A DNA stretch of 64,000 nt from Vicia villosa (GCF_029867415.1 NW_026705728.1:62001-126000), one strand, 5' to 3'; positions 48,143-61,552 are shown, numbered from the stretch's first letter. The notes: a model not told the origin generated them from the letters alone. Numbers and translations are program-made.

Positions 48143-49354
48143 TGAAGGATAGAAAAACACTTAGAAAGGGGGGGTTTGAATAAGTGTAGTTTCAAAAACT
48201 CGTAAGATAAAAATAATTTGCACAAGTATTTTTATCCTGGTTCGTTGTTAACTAAACTACTCCAGTCCACCCTATACAAGGTGATTTACCTCAATTGAGG
48301 ATTTAATCCACTAATCACACAAGATTACAATGGTTTTCCACTTAGACAACTTCTAAGTCTTCTAGAGTCTTGTGATCACAACCTGATCACTCTAGGAACA
48401 AATGCTTAGACACAAGCTAAGACTTTCTTAGAGTATCCTGACCACCACGTGATCATTCTAATTACAACTGCTTAGACACAAGCTAAGACTTCCTAGAGTA
48501 TCCTGATCAACACTTGATCACTCTAGTTACTTACAAATTAATGTAATCAATTCTAAGAGTATTACAATTGCTTCTTAAAAGCGATAATCACAAACTGTGA
48601 TATTTCTCTTACAGATTTAAGCTTAGACTTACTAAAGTATTACAACAGTAATGTAGTGAGGTTGAAGATGAAGTTTCTGAGCTTTGAGTTGAACAGCGTT
48701 TCAGCAAGTTTTTCAGAATAAGTTCGTTCAGGATTCGTAACCTTGCTTCTCATCAGAACTTCATATATATAGGCGTTTGAGAAGATAACCGTTGAGAGCA
48801 TTTAATGCTTTGCGTATTCCGTACAACATTGCATTTAATGTTTCACTGTTTTGTCAACTACCTCGAGCCTTGCTTTTGCTGTGACTACTGACATTGCCTT
48901 TAATAGCTTCTAACGTTCCTTTTTTCAGTCAGCGTAGCCTGCCATCTAGTACTTGATTCTGATTTGTTCTTTGTAAATACTACGTTGAAAATCATCAGAG
49001 TACAAACAGCTTGGTGCAGAGCATCTTCTGATCTCCTGATCTTGATATGCTTCTGAGCGTGATTCCATGACTTCAGTGCTTCTGCTTCTGAACTCAAGTT
49101 CTTCTGATGCTTCTAAAAGACCATGTTCTGATTCTGCTTGACCATCTTCTGATGTCTTGCCAGACCAGGTGCTGAAGTTGCATACTGAACCTTCTGAGTC
49201 AAAGCTTCTTAGCGCTGATTTGTGCATACTCTTTATATATTTCCTGAAAAGGAAATTGCATAGGATTAGAGTACCACATTTTCTAGAGCAAAATTCATAT
49301 ACATTGTTATCATCAAAACTAAGATTATTGATCAGAACAATTCTTGTTCTAACA
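48143..49354 (-). repeat. 3' LTR of element Y
   Basis: On the minus strand it starts TGTTAGAACAAG (49354) and ends CTATCCTTCA (48143). Confidence 0.94.
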
Positions 49355-51499
49355 ATCTCCCCCTTTTTGATGATGACAAAAACATATATAAATGATATGA
49401 ATTTGCAATCAGAATAACAGACGGCAAAAGACAATTACACAGTTATAGCATAAGCATATAAACATAATGTGAATGTGTCTCCCCCTGAGATTAACAATCT
49501 CCCCCTGAAATTAATACTAGAAGAATTTTATAAATAAAAGACTTCCCTGAGTATTTCAGTAGAGACGTTCACATATGCTTGATCTTCAGAACATTCACTG
49601 CTTCTGATTTCTGCTTCCATAGGACGGCTTCAGAACATTGAATTTCTTTAGATCCTCAGAACATTCACAGCTTCTGATTCCTGCTTCCATAGGACAGCTT
49701 CAGAACTTGAGTTTCTTTGATCCTCAGAACATTCACAGCTTCTGATTCCTGCTTCTAGCGGACAGCTTCAGAACTTGAATTTCTTTGATCCTCAGAACAT
49801 TTACAGCTTCTGATTCCTGCTTCCAGCGGACAGCTTCAGAGCTTGAATTTCTTCTTACATCACTTCATGCTAGATTGTATCAGAACATTGTTGAATGTAC
49901 CAGAGCATCATCAGAGCATCTCTACATCCTGAAATGTTACAGAACAAAACTAAACGACAAAAGTCAGCATGAATGAATCAGAACATAAAATATGTTTCAG
50001 AATACATAATATGTATCAGAGCCATATAAGCCAAATAGAATGTATCAGAACATATTCTATCATCAGAATATCAGAACATTCTTCCTTCTTGCTTCTGATT
50101 CTGAAGCTTCATATCACTCAGCTTGCTTCAAGAATCCAAGAGCATATTCCTTTTACAGAATTTGCGATTCCTCATGATTTTGCTTCTAATGTTGAGCTTT
50201 CAATCCTGCAAAACAACTTAGAAACATATGAAGCTTGCAGCTTCTGTTAGTAATGTGGGGGCTTTCTTCCCAGCAACTGCTAATATAAATCAAATCATTT
50301 ATCACTATTTCTCCCCCTTTTTTTCATAACATCAAAAAGAATGTAAAAGATTCAGATGTAAGCATTTCGACAAAGAAAATAAAACAAATAATCATTGATA
50401 AAAACAAGCAGAAGTACAAGAGTTATGCAGAATAAACTTTTCATTGATTAACCAAACAGGATTACAAAAGATGTATGCTGATACAGAAGTGCAACAAGCA
50501 AAGAAAACTACAAGGACACAAAGACTACAACCCTAGCCTAGTCCTAATCTAAGCCAGTATATCATGAATCCCAGCGTTGTTCTTGCTCTTGCTTGGCCAT
50601 CAAATCTTGAAACTCTGCATGCCTGAGCAGCTCCCAGAGAAAGAAGTAAATGAATACAAGGGAGGAACTGAGAACAGTTCACCAGGAGAGAGCGTATTCT
50701 CAGATGGGCTTTCCCTTAACATAGAAGTTAAGTCCTTATGGAACCTAACTTCATCCAATATCTCAAGAAAGTCTTCTTCCTTTGGACAAATGTTGATAAC
50801 AGCATCAAAGAAGAAATCTGACTTGAGAAAAACTTGGAATGCCATCCCGAGATATGTTTCTCATCCTTTAACCTATTAATCCTTCCATCCGTTCTATTCA
50901 AATAGATCAGCCACTTTTGAGACTTAGTTTCTTCAATTGGTTTAAAGTTTTGATGAAGGGAACTAGGCGAAGGATTCATGATGAACGCTAGATCGATGAA
51001 GAATGAACTAGGGTTTACGCAAAAGATATTCATAGAAAAGTGAGGGAAGGAGAGAGAGAGAGCGCAAAGATTGATTGAAGAATGCAAAGAAATGGAGAAA
51101 TAAATAGAGGGAATGTGGGGAAGGAAACGTTCTAGGGAAGGGAAATGTTTGACGGATATAAAAATGAAAAAGAGAATAAAAGAAATGATGAATGGCATTT
51201 AATGTTACGTGACAAGAGGAGAGAGAAACTATGACAAATGAAGTGATAGAACAGTTACCTATGAAAGGCGCCTCCTCAACTGCACGCATGCTTGTCCAAA
51301 TAGGATAGACACGTGTTACCATTTGGAAAGCTAGATACAACTGTATTTACTTTAAAAGATATTCTGAATCAACTTAGACAATGAAACATTAGTAATAAAC
51401 GAGTCACTACTTCTAATTGATTTAAGATCAGAACTTCTTATAAAACAATAATCCAATCTCATTTCAGAAGATAGCCATACATAAGATTTTCTCATCTTC
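49355..51499 (-). other. 3' region of element Y with 68-bp tandem repeats
   Basis: Lies between RNase H and the 3' LTR. About four tandem units of the type CTGATTCCTGCTTCCATAGGACAGC... fill about 49580-49860, with a period of about 68-73 bp. A short extra ORF lies at 50600-50979. The long envelope-position ORF present in X is missing. Confidence 0.7.
50600..50979 (-). pseudogene. Extra 3' ORF of element Y, frameshifted
   Basis: On the minus strand an ATG at 50979 opens MNPSPSSLHQ, then QKWLIYLNRTDGRINRL. A one-base shift near 50845 moves the meaningful frame to MAFQVFLKSDFFFDAVI, then CPKEEDFLEILDEV and a C-terminus rich in Ser/Phe, ending at 50600. Joined it would be about 125 residues. I do not recognise a domain. 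It occupies the place where other SIRE-type elements have an envelope-like ORF but does not resemble the X ORF. Its function is unknown. Confidence 0.45.
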
Positions 51500-54212
51500 T
51501 CATTCTGGGCATACATCCATACTGATATTCTTCAAAATGAACTTAAACCTATCTTCAGCCAGGGGTTTTGCAAAGATATCAGCCCATTGATGGTCTGTAT
51601 CCACAAAGTTTAAAGATATAACACCCTTCTGAACATAGTCCCTTATGAAATGATGTTTAATCTCAATATGTTTAGCTTTTGAATGTAAGATATGATTCTT
51701 AGATAAACATATAGCAGAAGTATTATCACATAAAATAGGAATGTTACTCTCATATATCTGATAATCTTCTAGCTGACTTCTCATCCAGAGCATTTGTGTG
51801 CTACATCCAGCAGCAGCAACATATTCTGCTTCTGTTTTTGAGAGGGCAATAGTAGCTTGCTTCTTGCTGTACCATGAGATCAGGTGACTTCCAAGAAATT
51901 GACAACTTCCAGAAGTACTCTTCCTTTCTATTCTATCTCCAGCATAGTCAGCATCACAGAATCCTACTAAGTTGTAATCTTTGGATCTTCTGTAAACTAA
52001 ACCAACATTAGTAGTACCTTTCAGATACCTCAGAATTCTCTTAACCGCAATTAAATGAGATTCTCTCGGATCTGATTGGAATCTAGCACACAAACAAACA
52101 CTAAAGAGAATGTCAGGTCTAGAAGCAGTTAGGTATATAAGAGATCCAATCACACCTCTGTACAACTTCTGATCTACCTTCTTACGTACATCATCCTTAC
52201 CTAGGACACATGTTGGATGCATAGGAGTTTTGGCTTCTTTGCTTTCAGAAAGATTAAACTTCTTCAGAAGTTCTTTCACATACTTCGTTTGATAAACATA
52301 GGTTCCTTCTGATGTTTGATTGATTTGAATCCTAAGGAAATACTTGAGTTCACCCATCATGCTCATCTCAAACTCAGCCTGCATAGACTCAGCAAACTCC
52401 TTTCCAAGTGTAGCATTAGATGTTCCAAAGATAATATCATCAACATATATTTGACAAATTAAAATATCCTTTTTAAATGTTTTACAGAAGAGAGTAGTGT
52501 CCACTTTTCCTCTAGTGAAACCATTTTCCAGAAGGAAAGAACTCAAACGTTCATACCAAGCTCTAGGAGCTTGTTTCAATCCGTATAATGATTTCTTTAA
52601 TTTAAAAACATGATTTGGAGACATGGAGTCTTCAAAACCAGGAGGTTGATGGACATAAACTTCTTCATCTATGTAACCATTTAAGAAGGCACTCTTAACA
52701 TCCATCTGATAAAGAGTGATGTTGTGTTGAGTGGCAAAAGAAATTAATAGACGAATAGATTCTAACCTGGCCACTGGTGCAAAGGTTTCTGTGTAGTCAA
52801 TCCCTTCTTGCTGACTATAACCTTGAGCAACCAGTCTGGCTTTGTTTCTTACCACTTCTCCCTTCTTGCTTAGCTTGTTTCTGAATACCCACTTAGTGCC
52901 AATGATGTTAAATCCTTTTGGTCTAGGAACCAAGTCCCATACATCATCCCTTGTAAACTGATTGAGTTCTTCTTGCATGGCAATTATCCAGTCTGGATCT
53001 TCTAGAGCTTGATCAACAGAAGTTGGCTCGATCAAAGAAACAAGACCTAATTGACATTCTGCATTGTTCTTAAGGAATGCCCTTGTTATGATGGGATCGT
53101 CTTTCTTTCCAAGGATCACATCTTCTGAATGAGCTGAAGCAAGTCTAGGTGATCTTCTGATTGTTGGCTCTTCATAAATCCTGAGATTCTCTAAAGATGC
53201 AGCAACTTGATCTTCTGATCCATTGCTTCTGAGACTGCCAGCTTCTGCAGCATTGTTTCTTGGTTCTACTGCTTCTGAGATATCAATATCAAAAATCTGC
53301 AAAATTCTCAAACTGCTTTGGTTTTTCAAGACCATTTTCTTTGAAGAACTTCTCAAAGAATTTGTTCTCAAATTCACCACCATGATCACTTCTGACCTTT
53401 ATGATTTTACACTCTTTCTCAGATTGGATCTGAGTGCAGAATTCAAAGAACACTGAATGAGACTCATCCTTGTGTTTCAAGAACTTTACCCATGTCCAGC
53501 GGCTATAATCATCAACGATGACTAATCCATATTTCTTTCCTCTGACAGATGCTGTTTTGACTGGGCCAAACAGATCAATGTGCAAGAGTTCTAACGGCCT
53601 TGAGGTAAAAACAACATTCTTAGACTTGAATGTAGGTCTGGAGAACTTGCTCTTCTGACATGCTTCACAAAGAGCATCTGATTTGTATTTTAGTTTTGGG
53701 AGTCCTCTGACCAGATTTAGTTTGTTAATCTGAGAAATCTTTCTCAAACTAGCATGACCTAATCTTCTGTGCCAGACCCATTGCTCTTCAGAAACAGACA
53801 TAAGACAAGTCACCTTCTGCTTCTCAAGATCAGAAAGATCAATCTTATAAATGTTGTTCTTCCTCTTGCCTGTAAATAGGATTGAGCCATCCTTCTGACT
53901 TACAGCCTTGCAAGACTTTAGATTGAAGATTATATCATAAACATTGTCATTTAATTGACTTATGGACAATAAGTTATGCGTTAATCCTTCTACAAGAAGT
54001 ACATTAGTTATGGAAGGAGAGTTACCAGGACTTATGGTTCCAGAGCCAATGATTTTGCCCTTCTGATCTCCTCTAAACTTGACTTCTCCACCGGGTTTAA
54101 GAACCAGGTCTTGGAATGTAGACCTTCTTCCCGTCATGTGTCGCGAGCACCCAGAGTCCAGGTACCATGACATTTTGCTTTTTGTCCTTTTTGCCGCCAA
54201 GGATATCTGCAA
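51500..54212 (-). pseudogene. pol of element Y (protease, integrase with deletion, RT, RNase H)
   Basis: On the minus strand 54212-53289 reads protease (WYLDSGCSRHMTG), the pre-integrase module (HRRLGHAS..CEAC) and integrase up to VRSDHGGEFEN..FFKENG. About 420 bp present in X are then missing, joining directly to LEKPKQFENFADF; the lost part includes the catalytic Glu (GVVERKNRT in X). After a frameshift near 53300 the frame 53389-51500 is open through RT (WVFRNKLSKKGEVVRNKARL, MDVKSAFLNG, LYGLKQAPRAWY, catalytic YVDD) and RNase H (FCDADYAGD, SKTEAEYVAA) to the end of pol. RT and RNase H therefore look intact; integrase cannot work. Confidence 0.9.
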
Positions 54213-56015
54213 CAGAAATTATCTTCTCCTTAGGTACCCACAATTTCTTGGGTCCTTTCTTGTTAGTTCTCCTCATGTTTTGATTGAACTTGGGTTTAGC
54301 AAAATATATAACAGGAGGAACAGCATGATATTCTTTAGGTTTGTCAGCATGATATTTCTTAGGATGTGTCACATGCTTCTTGGTGTGAACAGTGTTAAAC
54401 TTCTGTGCATGTGAAGTGAGCCTAATATCATGAGCATGGCCATATTTGAACTGATCATACAATGGCTTGTATGTGATCTTCAGATCATCAACAGGTTCAA
54501 ATTTATGTGAGGTATCACCCTCATAGCCAAAACAAACCTTCTGTTTCCAGAAACACCATATATCATAGAAGCAAGATGACTTCTGCCAATACTTCTAGAT
54601 AAGAACTTTCTGAAGCTCGAGTCATATTCTTTCAGAATATGATTCATGCTAGGAATGGGTTTTTCTGTTTCAGAAGGAGATCCACTATCTTTGGATAGAT
54701 TTAAAACTTTTTCCTTCAGTTCAGAATTTTCCAATTCCAGCTTCTTAGTTTCAAATTCAAACTGCTTTTTCAGCTTTTTGTATTTGATACTAAGATGAGC
54801 CTTGAGTTCCAGAAGTTCTGTTAAACTGGAAACTAACTCTTCTCTAGATAGTTCAGAAAATACCTCTTCAGAATCTGATTCTGATGTAGATTCTGATTCG
54901 TCATCCATTGTGGCCATTAGTGCCAGATTTTCCTGCTCATCTTCAGAGTCTGATTCTGATTCTGAATCATCCCATGTTGCCATAAGACCTTTCTTCTTAT
55001 GAAACTTCTTCTTGGGATTCTCCTTCTGAAGTTTTGGACACTCGTTCTTGTAATGTCCAGGCTCATTGCACTCATAGCAGACAACCTTCTTCTTGTCAGA
55101 TCTTCTGTCACCAGAAGATTCTCCTCGTTCAAATCTCTTTGAACTTCTGAAGCTTCTGAACTTCCTTTGCTTGCTCTTCCAGAGTTGGTTTACCCTTCTG
55201 GAGATCATGGACAGTTCATCTTCTTCTTTAGATTCTGATTCTTCAGGATCTTCTTCTTCAGCCTGAAAAGCGTTAGTGCATTTTTTAAAATTAGATTTTA
55301 ATGCAACAGACTTACCTTTCTTCTGAGGTTCATTTGCGTCAAGTTCAATCTCATGACTCCTCAGGGCACTGATCAGCTCTTCTAAAGAAACTTCATTCAG
55401 ATTCTCCGCAATCTTGAATGCAGTCACCACTGGGCCCCATCTTCTGGGCAAGCTTTTGATGATCTTCTTTACATGATCAGCTTTGGTGTAGCCTTTGTCC
55501 AGAACTCTTAATCCAGCAGTCAGAGTTTGAAATCTTGAAAACATCTTCTCAATGTCTTCATCATCCTCCATCTTGAAGGCTTCGTACTTCTGGATTAGTG
55601 CAAGAGCTTTGGTCTCCTTAACTTGAGCATTTCCTTCATGAGTCATTTTCAAGGACTCATATATGTCATGGGCCGTTTCCCTGTTAGATATCTTCTCATA
55701 CTCAGCATGAGAGATAGCATTCGGCAAAACAGTCCTGCATTTGTGATGATTTTTGAAATCTTTCTTTTGATCATCAGTCATTTCGCTTCTCGTGAGCCTT
55801 ACACCAGTAGCTTTAACAGGATGTTTGTAACCATCCAACAGAAGATCCCATAGATCAGCATCCAGACCAAGAAAGTAACTTTCCAGTTTATCTTTCCAGT
55901 ATTCAAAATTTTCACCATCAAATACTGGTGGTCTAGTATAACCATTGTTACCATTATATTGCTCAGCAGAGCCAGATGTAGATGCAGTTGGATTTGTTTG
56001 AACTTCACCAGCCAT
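54097..56015 (-). pseudogene. gag of element Y, nearly intact, one frameshift
   Basis: On the minus strand MAGEVQTNPTAST starts at 56015 and 511 codons follow without a stop. The UBN2-type capsid region (PPVFDGENFEYWK, then DKGYTKADHVKKII), an acidic linker, the zinc knuckle CYECNEPGHYKNEC (about 55080-55039), a Ser/Asp/Glu-rich segment and a coiled coil (FETKKLELENSELKEKV) are seen in order. Near 54545 a one-base shift relative to X puts the end into another frame, 54462-54097 (YDQFKYGHAHDIRLTS). That frame overlaps the protease frame by about 115 nt. The first ATG after the PBS is used as start. Confidence 0.9.
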
Positions 56016-56087
56016 CTTTTACTGAAGCGTTTTTCTCTTCCTGAATCTTTTCTAAACACGGTTAAGTGCTTGCACCTTAGAACCGGC

Positions 56088-56099
56088 GCTCTGATGCCA
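56088..56099 (-). other. PBS of element Y
   Basis: On the minus strand TGGCATCAGAGC, one base different from the canonical TGGTATCAGAGC, lies 2 nt after the LTR. Confidence 0.85.
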
Positions 56100-56101
56100 A
56101 T

Positions 56102-57312
56102 TGAAGGATAGAAAAACACTTAGAAAGGGGGGTTTGAATAAGTGTAGTTTCAAAAACTCGTAAGATAAAAATAATTTGCACAAGTATTTTTATCCTAGTT
56201 CGTTGTTAACTAAACTACTCCAGTCCACCCTATACAAGGTGATTTACCTCAACTGAGGATTTAATCCACTAATCACACAAGATTACAATGGTTTTCCACT
56301 TAGACAACTTCTAAGTCTTCTAGAGTCTTCTGATCACAACCTAATCACTCTAGGAACAAATGCTTAGACACAAGCTAAGACTTTCTTAGAGTATCCTGAC
56401 CACCACGTGATCACTCTAATTACAACTGCTTAGACACAAGCTAAGACTTCCTAGAGTATCCTGATCAACACTTGATCACTCTAGTTACTTACAAATTAAT
56501 GTAATCAATTCTAAGAGTATTACAATTGCTTCTTAAAAGCGATAATCACAAACTGTGATATATCTCTTACAGATTTAAGCTTAGACTCACTAAAGTATTA
56601 CAACAGTAATGTAGTGAGGTTGAAGATGAAGTTTCTGAGCTTTGAGTTGAACAACGTTTCAGCAAGTTTTTCAGAATAAGTTCGTTCAGGATTCGTAACC
56701 TTGCTTCTCATCAGAACTTCATATATATAGGCGTTTGAGAAGGTGACCGTTGAGAGCATTTAATGCTTTGCGTATTCCGTACAGCATTGAATTTAATGTT
56801 TCACTGTTTTGTCAACTACCTCGAGCCTTGCTTTTGCTGTGACTACTGACATTGCCTTTAATAGCTTCTAACGTTCCTTTTGTCAATCAGCGTAGCCTGC
56901 CATCTAGTACTTGATTCTGATTTGTTTTTTGTAAATACTACGTTGAAAATCATCAGAGTACAAACAGCTTGGTCCTGAGCATCTTCTGATCTTCTGATCT
57001 TGATATGCTTCTGAGCGTGATTCCATGACTTCAACGCTTCTGCTTCTGAACTCAAGTTCTTCTAATGCTTCTAAAAGACCATGTTCTGATTCTGCTTGAC
57101 CATCTTCTGATGTCTTGCCAGACCATGTGCTGAAGTTGCATACTGAACCTTCTGAGTCAAAGCTTCTTAGCGCTGATTTGTGCATACTCTTTATATATTT
57201 CCTGAAAAGGAAATTGCATAGGATTAGAGTACCACATTATTTAGAGCAAAATTCATATACATTGTTATCATCAAAACTAAGATTATTGATCAGAACAATT
57301 CTTGTTCTAACA
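56102..57312 (-). repeat. 5' LTR of element Y
   Basis: On the minus strand it starts TGTTAGAACAAG at 57312 and ends CTATCCTTCA at 56102. It aligns throughout with 48143-49354. Confidence 0.94.
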
Positions 57313-58250
57313 ATATCATATTTGGAACATCTAATGCTACACTTGGAAAGGAGTTTGCTAAGTCTATGCAGGCTGAGTTTGAAATGAGCATGATGGGAGA
57401 ACTCAAGTATTTCCTTGGGATCCAAATCAATCAAACTTCTGAAGGAACTTATGTTCATCAGACCAAGTATGTGAAAGAACTTCTAAAGAAGTTTAATCTT
57501 TCAGAAAGCAAAGAAGCAAAGACTCCTATGCATCCAACGTGTGTTTTAGGTAAGGATGAGGTAAGTAAGAAGGTAGATCAGAAGTTCTACAGAGGTATGA
57601 TTGGATCTCTTCTATATCTTACTGCTTCTAGACCTGATATTTTATTCAGTGTATGTCTGTGTGCTAGATTCCAATCAGATCCTAGAGAATATCACTTAAC
57701 AGCTGTTAAGAGAATTCTGAGGTATCTGAAAGGTTCTACTAATGTTGGTTTAGTCTACAGAAGATCTAAAGATTACAACCTAGTAGGATTTTGTGATGCT
57801 GATTACGCTGGAGATAGAGTTGAAAGGAAAAGTACTTTTGGAAGCTGTTAGTTTCTGGGAAGTCATCTGATCTCTTGGTACAGCAAGAAGCAAGCCACAA
57901 TTGCCCTCTCTACAACAGAAGCATAATATGTTGCTGCTGCTGGATGTAGTACACAGATGCTCTAGATGAAAATTCAGTTAGAAGATTATCAGATATATGA
58001 GAGTAACATTCCTATCTTCTGTGATAATACTTCTGCTATTTATTTATCTAAGAATCATATCTTACATTCCAAAGCTAAACATATTGAGATCAAACATCAC
58101 TTCATTAGGGACTATTTTCAGAAGGGTGTTCTTTCTTTAAACTTTGTGGATATAGAACATCCGTGGGCTGATATCTTCACAAAACCCCTTGCTGATGATA
58201 GGTTTAAGTTCATTCTAAAGAATATCCGTATGGATTTATGCCCAGAATGA
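57313..58250 (+). pseudogene. RT end and RNase H of element X
   Basis: This continues X after the Y insertion. IIFGTSNATLGKEF follows the YVDD motif, then GELKYFLGIQINQTSEGTYV, the end of RT. RNase H follows (GFCDADYAGDRVERKST, then IALSTTEA-stop-YVAAAG) and the C-terminal ADIFTKPLADDRF, ending with a stop at 58248. In-frame stops occur at 57849, 57925 and 57963. Confidence 0.9.
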
Positions 58251-58754
58251 AAATACGAGAAGATCTGATATATGGATTAGATTTGAAATGATTATTTATT
58301 TTCTTATCATAAGTTCTGAAATTGTAGTTCAATTAGATAATCTGATTCTGTTATTGCTAACATTTCATATGTCTAAGATGATTCAGAATTTATTTTAAAG
58401 CAAAACAGCTGTCACCAGCTATTCCAGATGATGAACACGTGTTCATTCTGAATGGACAAGCATGCGTGCAGTTGATGAGACACCGCCCTAGGTAACTGTG
58501 CAAATCATTTCAAATATCACGTTTTTCCCTAACGTCACTCAACATTAAATGCATTTGATTATCTACAATCGTAACTGTTCATTCTCAGAATTTAATTGCA
58601 TATTGTTTCAAATCCGTGTCTATTTAAACATCTCTCATAATCTTTTTTACTTTTTTTCACTCATTCATCATCCTCCTATTTTATGCATTTCTGTAACCTG
58701 TTCTCTCTCTTCTCAAACCCTAAAAAGAAACCCAAAAATCTCAGAAGTGCTTCA

Positions 58755-61552
58755 ATGGCTTCCCCTTCAACTCAGAATGTTGGTTCGTCTTCTCAGCAAC
58801 AACAACAACAAGATCAAGATCAAGAGCAACAACTTGTTCCCCAAATAACATGTTCTATTCCTTTGGATCAGTTGGAGGTTATTTGCGAGTTAATGGTAGA
58901 TTTTGAAAATATGAAGAAACATGATGTTCATCTTACAGAGAATATGGTGTTTCAAGGTTGGGGACCTTTGTTCTATGATCTGTGTGGTCCAGTTTATCCA
59001 GACCTAGTGAAGGAATTCCGGGTGCATGCAAATGTTATGCCTAAAGTAATTCTCTCTGTAGTTCATGGTGAACTCTTCTCAATCACAGAACCCCTCATAA
59101 GGAAGTTGTTTGGGTTGATGAATGTTAAAGGTGTTACTGAAGCAACTCCAAGAACTGATTGGGATGCTGTGTATGCTGAGATCTTTCAGAATGGAAAGAA
59201 ATCAAAAGAAGTTAAGGATATGAAAACCATCTACAAGGTATGGACGAAGATTCTTCTGGGTTGTTTCTACCACAGAAAATCAACAAGCTCATCAAACTTC
59301 GCCAATAAGTATCAACAATACATTATGTATTGTATTGGTAATCAAATCAAGGTGGATCTTACCTTCATCATTTTCACTCACTTGTGGCATGCTGTGAATG
59401 ATTCAAGAGACGAAATCAGGCTGAAGTATCCAAACAAAAAGAGGAACGTTATTCCTTTTGGAAGGATTATCACAAATCTTCTGGTCCAAACAAAGATTGT
59501 TGAAACTCTGGAGAACGCAGGCATAATCAACAATCCTTACACCAATATTGGAAGTACTCTAAATTCTCTTACTCTGAAGAAAATGGGGATAATCAAGACT
59601 ATTGGTTCTACTCCTAAGGTAAACACAGAAGTTAGGTCCATAAGAGGTCCTGTTCTGGCTGACTTTGAGCTGTTCTTCAAGAATGAACAACCAGAAGTTA
59701 TTGTCAGATATCTTGCCATGCACAAGGAAGCTGGTTCTGAGTGTGATCCTGTTTGGATAAGCAACTAGAAACTTGATACTGCTGATACTAAAGGTCCAGA
59801 AGTAGAAGCAGAAAAAGAAAGAAGGACAAAGAGAAGGTTAGATATTCCTACTATAAGTGAAGAGAAGAGAACTAATAAGCAAGCTGATGAACAGAAGGAG
59901 GAACATAATAAAGAAGGAGAAGTTGAAAAGAAGAAGCATAAGAAGGGTGATAAGAAAGAAGAAGAGAAGAGAAGAGAAAGAAAAAGAAGAAAGATAAGAA
60001 GAGGAAGAAAGAGGAAGAAAAGAAAGAAGAAGAAAAGAAGTTGGAGAAGAAAGATGTTGAAAAAGAAAAGCAGAATGAAGTTGAAAAGGAGAAAGAAAAG
60101 CTAAAAGGGAAGCAGAAGATGGTGATACAGAAGGAGAAGAAGAGAAAGACAGTTGGAGAAGGACCTGCGAAGAAGAAGCATCGAGGTCCAGGTATTGTAA
60201 TTTCTGAACCTGATTCTGATTTTGTTTTTAATTCAAAGAATGTATCAATAGAATCTAACCCATAAACTCAACAAGAAAAAGCCCATGCTAAACCTTCTCA
60301 AACCACCAAAGTTCTCACCCCTCCTTCTTCACCCAAGTCTAAAGGCACTACGCCTATTCTTGATTCTGTACCCCCAGCTTCTGAACCTATCTTTGAAGCC
60401 ACACCCCTTAACACCATTATTCCTCCTCATGCAAATATATCCACTTCTCAACCACCTCCTCACCTAAATTACACCCTTGTAGACACTGCTCTGCTCTGCC
60501 CTTTTTCACCTTCATCCCCTGAACCTTCTGATTCTGATTCTTTCACCCGCCTCTTGAACAAATACCGTAAACCTAAAACTAACCCTGTTGTTGTGGTTTT
60601 AGACTCAGACCATGAAGCTGAATCCTCTCAACCACCCTATCAAACACCCTCTTCGGAAACAGAATTTGTTTTGGATAGAGTTCCTCAATTATATACCCTA
60701 TCTTACCCAGATAAGCCAATCTCTTCTCTCCATCTCCAACTACCTAACCCTCCTCCAAGAACATCCCCTCTTAGACCTTCTGTTGATATACTTTTTGAAT
60801 TATTAACTCGTAAGGTCAGAAAAGGCTTAGATTCTCTGAAGGTTGCACATGGTGCCAAACCGGATCATGTTGCTGCTGGAAAGATCTGGAGAACCGTTGG
60901 TAGGGAGATTCAATCTGATTTTCTTCAGAAAGAGTGTCTAGCTGCTGCTCCTGGTCCTTCTGGATTCCGTATGGATTATGATGATGGAAGATACTACCAT
61001 CCCATCACCAGCTGGAAGCCTCTTGAAGAGAAGGAGTTTATAGATGAGCTTGTAGAAGAAGAGAATCCTCTAGCAATTGTTGTATGGGAGCCACATCCAT
61101 ACAAGGTTCTGACTGGAGACTTTCAGTTCTTATTCAACTGGCTTAGGGAGCATCCCTCTGGTAAAGCACCAAATATGGTATATCCAGAAGTTGAATACCC
61201 TCCAGAACATGTGACTCCAACACCTCCAGAAAATCTCGCTGCAATTCTTGAAGGCTTAGAACATCCTGCTATATAAATTCTTGTTGAGGAAAATCAATGA
61301 GATGTTCTTATGGTTGAAGCTGATGCTGCAAGCAATCCTCCTACTATGGACAACAACTTTGATGCTGCTTCTGCTGGTCCTTCTGCTTCTGTGCTAAAGG
61401 AGCTCCAACAGAATCAAGCTAACTTAGCTCTTCGTCTGGACAAGCAAGAGGATACAAATGCTGAGTTCAGATCCTTCATGCAGGATCAGAAGGAAGCTAC
61501 AAGGAAGCAAGTTGAAAACACTACTGAGATTAAGAACCTTCTGGCCGTCTAA
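58755..61552 (+). pseudogene. Envelope-position ORF of element X (PF20167-like N-terminus)
   Basis: This ORF lies between pol and the 3' LTR, where SIRE1-type elements have an envelope-like ORF. The first part (58755-59768; an upstream in-frame ATG is at 58683) has a Gln-rich N-terminus and a block QGWGPLFYDLCGPVYPDLVK, then HGELFSITEPLIRKLFGL, resembling the 'putative plant transposon protein' domain (PF20167, by memory). After a stop at 59766 comes a very Lys/Glu-rich tract with a frameshift near 60000. Frame 2 then runs to 61552 with stops at 60263, 61274 and 61298. It holds a Pro/Ser-rich middle, a block SGFRMDYDDGRYYHPITSW and a C-terminal coiled coil (ELQQNQANLALRLDKQEDT). No signal peptide or clear membrane segment is visible, so an envelope role is doubtful. 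Confidence 0.7.

Larger units (their letters stand above)
48143..57312 (-). mobile_element. SIRE/Maximus-type copia retrotransposon Y, complete with LTRs, inserted in X
   Basis: On the minus strand the 5' LTR is 57312-56102 and the 3' LTR 49354-48143, flanked by the perfect TSD ATATC (48138-48142 and 57313-57317). Removing it restores YVDDIIFGTSN in X. The PBS is TGGCATCAGAGC (56099-56088) and the PPT AAAAAGGGGGAGA lies just before the 3' LTR (about 49367-49355). The LTRs differ at roughly two dozen positions by eye (about 2 percent), fewer than those of X, as expected for the later insertion. Gag is nearly intact; pol has an integrase deletion and frameshifts. Confidence 0.95.

Noticed and set aside
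51008..51340. Minus-strand Phe/Ser-rich ORFs upstream of the Y extra ORF
   Set aside because: Low-complexity CT-rich leader-like sequence; no domain and no agreement with X.
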